Below are positions 58,500-64,000 of a DNA stretch of 64,000 nt, in pieces. The stretch is taken from the NCBI RefSeq assembly GCF_048569485.1, contig NC_134354.1, positions 89,121,825 through 89,185,824 of the forward strand. Direction: 5' to 3'. The DNA is from Anomaloglossus baeobatrachus. Its lineage: Eukaryota; Chordata; Amphibia; Anura; Aromobatidae. Every line of letters starts with the position of its first letter. Position 1 is the first letter of the stretch. The notes under the pieces are model-generated. The model made no database searches, was not told the DNA's origin, and saw nothing but the letters and a program-made list of their open reading frames with translations. A program made the position numbers and the translations under genes.

Positions 58500-59572
58500 T
58501 GTAGCACCCAGGGATATGGGGTACTCTGTCCCGGGCAATGTCTCTTGGGGGATGTCACGGTGGTGGCTGCTGCCAGGTTCCATGCCCTGGGCCCTTTTTG
58601 TAATGGGGATATTTACAAGGGATTAAATTAGTGTTTGTGACGCCACTTGCGGTGTTGTGGCTTTAGGTATGGAGCCGCCACTGCAGAATGTCACTACTGG
58701 GACTGGTATTTGCAGCTTGGATGGTAGGCCCTCTGCAAGCAGGGCCGGTCCCCAGAGGATGGGTGATGTGACAGGTGTTAGAAGAAGGTAGTCCACACCA
58801 AAGTTCAGTGCAACTGGTTTTACTCACTGCTGGTTGGTAACTGGTTGCCCAAGGCCAGCTGGCTTCACCTCCAGGTCCACTTTGTTCCAGTGCTAGTTTG
58901 GTTCTCTGGTAAATGGGTCCCCGAGGTGAAGAACAACTGGGGGTCCCTGTCCGGTGGTTTGTCTACTTCTGTCTGCCTGATGGTAGCGTGAACCCTATGG
59001 GGATAGGCTCTGGTCCTGTCCCTGGCTCTCCCTTTGCTACTGGGTCTTCGGCTTCTTAGGGTCAGCAAGGTCCTTGCTGGTCCCCTTGCTGTGCAGGTGT
59101 TAACAGGTCAGCTTAGAGCTCTTTCCTGTCCTAGTGTCCTGTATCCTGTCGGTGCATAGTTCTGGGAGTACTCCACTGGCAACCACTCTCCTGGGTACCA
59201 GGTCACCGTTAACCAGAGTCAGGATGTCACTTCATTTCCACCTTTACTCCTCACCTGTCTGACACTCTCTGACTGCTCTTACTGCAGGCTCCCTTCTAAC
59301 TACGGTCTTCCTGTCTGCTCTGTCCTCAGTCTACACCTTCCACCTGGTCAACTAGTGGACTGGACTGGCTCCACCTCTAGGCGGCCATCCATTGGTCCGA
59401 CCCTAGCTTATTACCATTGTATGGGGCACTGTTGGGGTGTGGGGGGGGGGGTCTGGAAACTGGGATTATTTGGGTTTTTGGTTTTACCGGCACTGGATCT
59501 CCAGGTTCCTAAAGGGGGTAGGTCCTGCATCCTTGTGGAGATGCAGAACCTTGTGGCTCCCTGAGCGCTACA
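58500..59572. mobile_element. Solo-LTR-like fossil (copy B)
   Basis: Counterpart of 28977-30049, same length (1073 bp) and same GAAC flanks (58496-58499, 59573-59576). Confidence 0.65.
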
Positions 59573-60291
59573 GAACAAACATGTCCACAGGTCCTAACTA
59601 GAGATGAGCATGACACATAGATGACGTGCCAGCCGCACTGGGGATGCCGAAAGGTGAGGGATTTACAGCCGCTGGGTACCACGGACCTGGATTCTGGACC
59701 AGAACCCTATAAATTGATCTGCTCCCCTGTAGTCTCATCCTTCCTGGATCTTGCAGTCTAAAGTGTCTACTGAATGTCTCTCCCTGTCACTGCCCCTCTG
59801 ACCATTCCTTCCACCAGGATAGAAAAAGGCAAATGGGTGTGGTTAGGGGCATGGTCAAAATGTGCCAGTTTTCCCTACTTCTGATCTCCAAAAGTTTGGA
59901 ACTGTGATTTTTAAGCTGTAACAATGTTGGAATACTAATGGAGTTCACTAGGAGAATGTGTGGCGACGACTATGAAAACTTGTATGTGTTGGCTCTTATC
60001 CTTCAGTTGTCATGCCTCCACTAACTTCACAAATCTTGACCAGCCGTGCATTATGTGGTGACATCTCCCCAAACGCTTCAGTTCCAGGTCATTTGCACCT
60101 AGACCCTCCTGCTGCTGCTGCTTCCCACAATGCACTGCTCACTATTAATGAGAAATGAGCAGGACTTGATGTTGGCAAAGTCTTGTGTTAATAAGACAAA
60201 TCATGTGCAATGCAAACTTATTTTTTTCTTGTGTATACATTTTTTCCTCCTGGATTGAGTCTCCATGTACAGTGTGAAAAAGTCGATTGCT
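59573..60291. other. Non-genic sequence (copy B)
   Basis: Counterpart of 30050-30763; no gene recognised. Confidence 0.5.
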
Positions 60292-61150
60292 TTAAATGGA
60301 ATCTGTCACCAGGTTTTTGCCATCTAATCTGAGAGCAGTACACTGGCAGACAGAAAAGGGCCCCTGTGCAACAACAATATATAAGCCCTTTGCAACCTAA
60401 AAGTTGATTATAACAAAAAACTCCACCTACTTTGGAGGTAGTAATGAGTCCCCCCAACCTCATGGGCCCGTGCGACTGCACAGGCTCCACCAATGATATG
60501 TCTGCCTCTGGAGCAGCATAATCTAGACAGATCCTGATTCCAGCAATGTCACTTACTGAGCTGCTTAGTGTCATTTTTATTAAATCTGTGTAATCAGCAG
60601 TATATTATCATTACAGGACTACTTGGTGTGCTGCTGGTAGTCCAGTAAATTAACGTGCTCTGTATAACTGCTAGATCTGCAGCAGACAAAACACTGATTT
60701 TTATCAAAATGACAGCAAACGGCTTAGTAAGGCTATGTTCACATTTCCGTTGTTTAGGATCAGTTACAATCCGCCGTTCTGATAAACAACGCAATCAGTT
60801 TGGATTCTGTTGTTTCCCATAGATCTGTATGATCGGCGGATTGTGACTGATGACCCTGCATTGCATCAGTCATTTACTAACTGACCGTTGGGCGGGAAGG
60901 ACGCAGCATGCAATGTTTTATGTTGCGGCAAAAAAAACGCACCCCGCAGGATTCCGTTAGAATCCGTCAGGAGGCATAATGTAAGTCTATGGTGCAGGAT
61001 TCCGTTATCCTGCGTCACGCAACGGATTCCAGTGCAGGAATCTGTCACGTTTTACTGAGCATGCCCCACAGAACGTCTGAAATCATGTAAAATCATCCCC
61101 CCCCCCCCTACAGGTTTTAAACTGAAATGATCAGCTTTTGAGAGCGATCA
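60292..61150. mobile_element. T2-type element and nested MITE, both truncated at the right (copy B)
   Basis: TTAA terminus at 60292 and MITE start at 60731 match copy A. Near 61150 the sequence jumps from the middle of the MITE to the spacer before the H2A-proximal MITE. About 300 bp present in copy A (about 31618-31915) is missing, including both right termini. Confidence 0.85.
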
Positions 61151-61200
61151 GCACTGTGCACTTCTAAACAGCTGACTATGGATCAAGGGCTGTACTCTTG

Positions 61201-61384
61201 GGCTAGTTTCACACATCTGGCTTTTCGCCGGATTCGGCGCACACCAGTGCAGTGTATACAGTAGAATGGCAGCGCAACAAGCGCCGGTCACATGCTGTCA
61301 TGTGACCAGGAAGTTGCAGCACTGCAATTGTACTGTACTGGAGTGCGCCCAAACCGGCGAAAAGCCAGATGTGTGGAACTGGCC
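61201..61384. mobile_element. Foldback MITE just upstream of the H2A gene (copy B)
   Basis: Counterpart of 31963-32141, ending 187 bp before the start codon. Confidence 0.8.
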
Positions 61385-61523
61385 TCATACTACAGCGTAG
61401 GTAATAAAATGAGGGTGTGCCCCTGGACATAATGTCTTAAGGACTGATCTCTGCACTGGAAAATAAGTGAGGTTGGTGCATCTCTGAAATGTGGTAACTG
61501 GTTTACGAGTGTTTATTTCTTAC

Positions 61524-61571
61524 ATAGCCAACACTTTCTTTCTTCACCATAGGTCTTCTGAAAATCTGAAA
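61524..61571 (+). promoter_or_regulatory. Predicted 3' splice site and 5' UTR of the H2A gene (copy B)
   Basis: CTTTCTTTCTTCACCATAG ends at 61552, and the next base is G (T in copy A). A G at the first exonic base usually favours splicing. The ATG follows 19 bases later. Confidence 0.5.
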
Positions 61572-61982
61572 ATGTCTGGTCGTGGAAAGAAGGTCCAGAA
61601 ATCTGCAGCTCCCAAGTCCAGATCTTCAAAGGCAGGGATCACATTCCCAGTGGGCCGTATCCACAGGTTCCTGAAGAAGGGAAACTACGCTGAGCGGATT
61701 GGAACAGGAAGCAGCATTTTCCTAGCCGCCGTCCTGGAATATTTGTGTGCTGAAGTCCTAGAGCTGGCAGGAAACGCAGCCAAACACAACAAGAAATCCA
61801 GAATCTTGCCCCGACATATCCAACTGGCCGTCAGGAATGATCAAGAGCTGGGCAAACTGTTTTCTGAGGTCACCATTGCAGATGGTGGTGTTCTGCCAAA
61901 TATTCATGCCGCCCTTGTGCCCAAGAAGACTAAAGGTGCATCCTCCCAAGAACCTAAACCTGCAGAGTCTCAGGAATTCTGA
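61572..61982 (+). CDS. Histone H2A variant, H2A.X-F-like, copy B
   Basis: A 136-residue paralogue of the gene at 32329, fully open, same start ([20 protein letters not shown]) and same SQEF end. It differs from copy A by three replacements: D72H in NAAKHNKK, E91Q in RNDQEL and S94G, plus one synonymous change. E91 is one of six acidic-patch residues that dock the H4 tail and many chromatin factors, so this copy has a weakened patch. D72 lies in the normally conserved loop after the alpha-2 helix. Either copy B is relaxing toward a pseudogene, or it is a variant with altered nucleosome surface. The K118/K119 ubiquitination site and both SQE motifs are kept. Poly(A) signal ATTAAA at 62070-62075; no stem-loop. 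Confidence 0.95.
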   Translation: MSGRGKKVQKSAAPKSRSSKAGITFPVGRIHRFLKKGNYAERIGTGSSIFLAAVLEYLCAEVLELAGNAAKHNKKSRILPRHIQLAVRNDQELGKLFSEVTIADGGVLPNIHAALVPKKTKGASSQEPKPAESQEF

Positions 61983-62069
61983 ACTATTAAAATGGACTTC
62001 TCTATAAAGCACTTGCTTGTAATTTTTCAACGTTTTGTATGTTCCCTGTAGTATTTTAACTGTATCTTG

Positions 62070-62075
62070 ATTAAA
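62070..62075 (+). terminator. Poly(A) signal ATTAAA of the H2A gene (copy B)
   Basis: Same position relative to the stop codon as in copy A. Confidence 0.6.
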
Positions 62076-62082
62076 AATATTT

Positions 62083-62433
62083 TTATATCCACTTTGTGGT
62101 AACCATGTGAATGCTGCCTTATGAATAATTAACATTAAGTGTCTAGTAGCTTCCTCTGCATCTGGGTGTGTATGCAATGACAGGTTAAGGGGTTGTGCAG
62201 TCTTAATCCATAAATCTACATACTTGTGCAACCTCACATCCTGGCCACATTAAGACTAGAGGGAGTAGGCTTGTGCAATGCAAATGTATAGAGTGAGGCT
62301 GCTGAGCTCTAGTCTGAATGTGGCCAAGAATACGCATATTGTATACTCGTGACCAACAGTTCTGGCTCTGGGAAAAGGACTCCTCACAGCATTCCATGTA
62401 AGCCTTGTTGCTCTGTACTGGACAACCACTTAA

Positions 62434-62467
<34 letters not shown>

Positions 62468-62733
62468 TCACAAGGGTTGTGCTATTGAGGTGTTGTCAAT
62501 CAGTTGTGTTTGACTGGGTTCTCTACCCCCCCCCCCTTCCCCCATTCCCATATTAACTCGCATGCACCACTGCATTCTTGCACTAAATATATTCTGCCTG
62601 GGCATGAGCACAGAATTTTGCTGCATGTTCCCAAATTGCTTGTGTGCATGCTCCAGGCTGCTGACACTTCAGGAGCATGCCCGTTACTAGTGGAAGTGAC
62701 ATAAAAATGGCAATGTGAGATGTTGTGAGGTCT
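62083..62733. other. Non-genic sequence downstream of H2A (copy B)
   Basis: Contains the paired GGCCACATTAAGACTAGAG hairpin (62242-62325), a (GT)n run near 62436-62465 and a C-run near 62527. No gene. Confidence 0.55.
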
Positions 62734-62824
62734 TTAACACTAGAACTACTGAGGTAGTCATTTTGACTACTTTGCACCATGTATTTCTATATAGGTGTCA
62801 CGAGTCCAGTAGTTCTAGTGTTAA
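62734..62824. mobile_element. 91-bp piggyBac-type MITE (copy B)
   Basis: Counterpart of 33488-33578, TTAA at both ends. Confidence 0.85.
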
Positions 62825-64000
62825 ATCTAGGAAGTAATAAGTTCTATATCTTAAAATGAAAGCAGCTTTATTAAGGATAGATCACGCTCATCATTACTAG
62901 AGTATCTGAGTACTCTGGTGCCATTCTGCACAGTCAATAAAGTGGGGTGAATACTCTCATCACTACTAAGGATCTCTAATTTACCGCACTTGGCTGCAAT
63001 TGGTGTACTAGCAGCATCTAGGAATGGATAATTGACTTGGTCCTTTTTGTTTAAACAAAACCCTCTTCACTTGTCCCAGAGCGGTGTTCAGCTGTCTCTA
63101 CCCCTGGCCTTGGAATTTAAGCAGAAATATCTAACCACCCAACAGGCATACTTCCAGACTGCTTGCCCTGAAAAATGTCACCACTGAGGCTTTCTGTAGC
63201 CTGATGGCAGTGACCATTCTGTACTGTTTCCCTGCTACCACTTTCTCCTGGTATGCCGTCCCCACCTTACACAAGCACGTGTTCAAAACTTTGAGGAATC
63301 AACCAAGATGGTGAACAGCAATTACATCCTTTTCTGTGTCTACTGAAACTATTGCTGCTCACAAGGTGAAAGCTTTGCAAGCTGCCCAGGTAAAAGAGTA
63401 AAATACACAGGATGATCCTACTAAACCAAGCCTCAAATTCCCTTTTTGGTGTGGCTTGGGTGACAATGAGGGGGAGGTGGAACAATAGATGGTTGTATGT
63501 GCTATATAGGGTACTATTAACATCAGCTTCTTGTCTGGTCAGTGTGAATGGCCTGAAGAGGATGAGATGGAGTCATCCTCCTAGTGGGGACAGGAAAGTG
63601 TTGCCTGTTGGGAGTCTGACACCTGGCAGACTTTGTCCCTCTGCCTTTCCTTTGACCCTTGCAGTATAGGCATTTTGGCCAGCATCAATTACTGGTTGTT
63701 TAACCTTCTCAACCCACACTACAAGAACTTTCCATTTCTCCTTCCTGCAGCAGAGAGGGGTATTAATATGGTGCAATACCAGAAGGCCGTAGTTGAAGAA
63801 TTGGTCAAATTCCCATATGACAATACTGGTGGTAGAGGTAATAGTTCCTTGGACTACCTGAGGAGAAGACAGAAGGGAGACACACCCAAAAGGTCCAACA
63901 GAGGAAGGGGAACACTATCAAAGGTCTAGGACAGTTTCATTAGTACCGACCAGGCCCTGATTTGTGGGGTACTCTGACAAGGAGGGAAAAGTTCATGAAG
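62825..64000 (+). pseudogene. Decayed hAT (ZBED-like) transposase region (copy B)
   Basis: Counterpart of 33579-34755, with the same LLNPHYKNFPFL segment around 63690-63735. Truncated by the window end. Tentative, as in copy A. Confidence 0.35.

Larger units (their letters stand above)
43823..64000 (+). repeat. Large direct duplication, copy B (continues past the window)
   Basis: Homologous to 12554-34755 in the same orientation. Unique to B: a 450-bp MITE at 55950 and a ~300-bp deletion at about 61150. Absent from B: the MITE at 25389 and the palindromic insertion at 18963. The junction at 43822/43823 shows no repeat longer than a few bases. Confidence 0.97.

Noticed and set aside
1-64000. 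CRISPR arrays, operons, riboswitches or other prokaryotic features
   Set aside because: Direct repeats here are minisatellites without unique spacers, and the introns, SINEs and histone/TOMM70 genes are vertebrate.

Overview
This is vertebrate nuclear DNA, almost certainly from a frog or toad (anuran). Three things point there: a vertebrate TOMM70 gene end with introns; an intronless-coding H2A variant ending in SQEF, the tail of the egg/embryo H2A.X-F type known from frogs and fish; and a repeat load typical of anurans (TTAA-flanked T2/Kolobok-type elements, many TAA-flanked Harbinger-like MITEs, a DIRS-like element, a tRNA-derived SINE, Tc1 relics). Host coding sequence is well under 1 kb of the 64 kb. 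Nearly all long reading frames in the window are chance frames through minisatellites and transposons.

Layout. 1-6.5 kb: several minisatellites, two Harbinger-like MITEs, an LTR-like insertion inside a ~110-bp satellite, and a 23-bp VNTR. 6.55-12.33 kb: a DIRS-like retroelement fossil with inverted terminal repeats and an internal complementary region. 12.55-34.76 kb (copy A) and 43.82-64.00 kb (copy B) are the two copies of one large direct duplication, roughly 1-2% different by eye in single-copy parts. Each copy holds, in order: a Tc1 relic, a Harbinger-like MITE, two T2-type elements with internal minisatellites, a hAT element with internal minisatellites, further MITEs, a solo-LTR-like element, an H2A variant gene and a decayed hAT-like transposase. 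34.8-43.8 kb lies between them: a decayed DIRS-like fragment, a SINE split by a solo LTR and a MITE, about 3 kb with nothing recognised, and the last two coding exons of TOMM70 on the minus strand.

The H2A gene (plus strand) and TOMM70 (minus strand) converge. Upstream TOMM70 exons are not in the ~1 kb before copy B starts, and I see none in copy B. Either copy B sits in a very large TOMM70 intron, or, as a simple tandem duplication predicts, the exons here are an orphan 3' end and another pair lies at about 71-74 kb in this frame. The two H2A genes are both open. They differ by four bases, three of which change the protein (D72H, E91Q, S94G from A to B); E91 belongs to the nucleosome acidic patch.

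Comparing the copies dates several insertions. One MITE is present only in A and another only in B, each with a clean TAA empty site in the partner. An 821-bp palindromic insertion with a 16-bp target duplication is only in A. A ~300-bp deletion is only in B. Minisatellite arrays differ in unit number (for example 14 versus 5 units of 41 bp).
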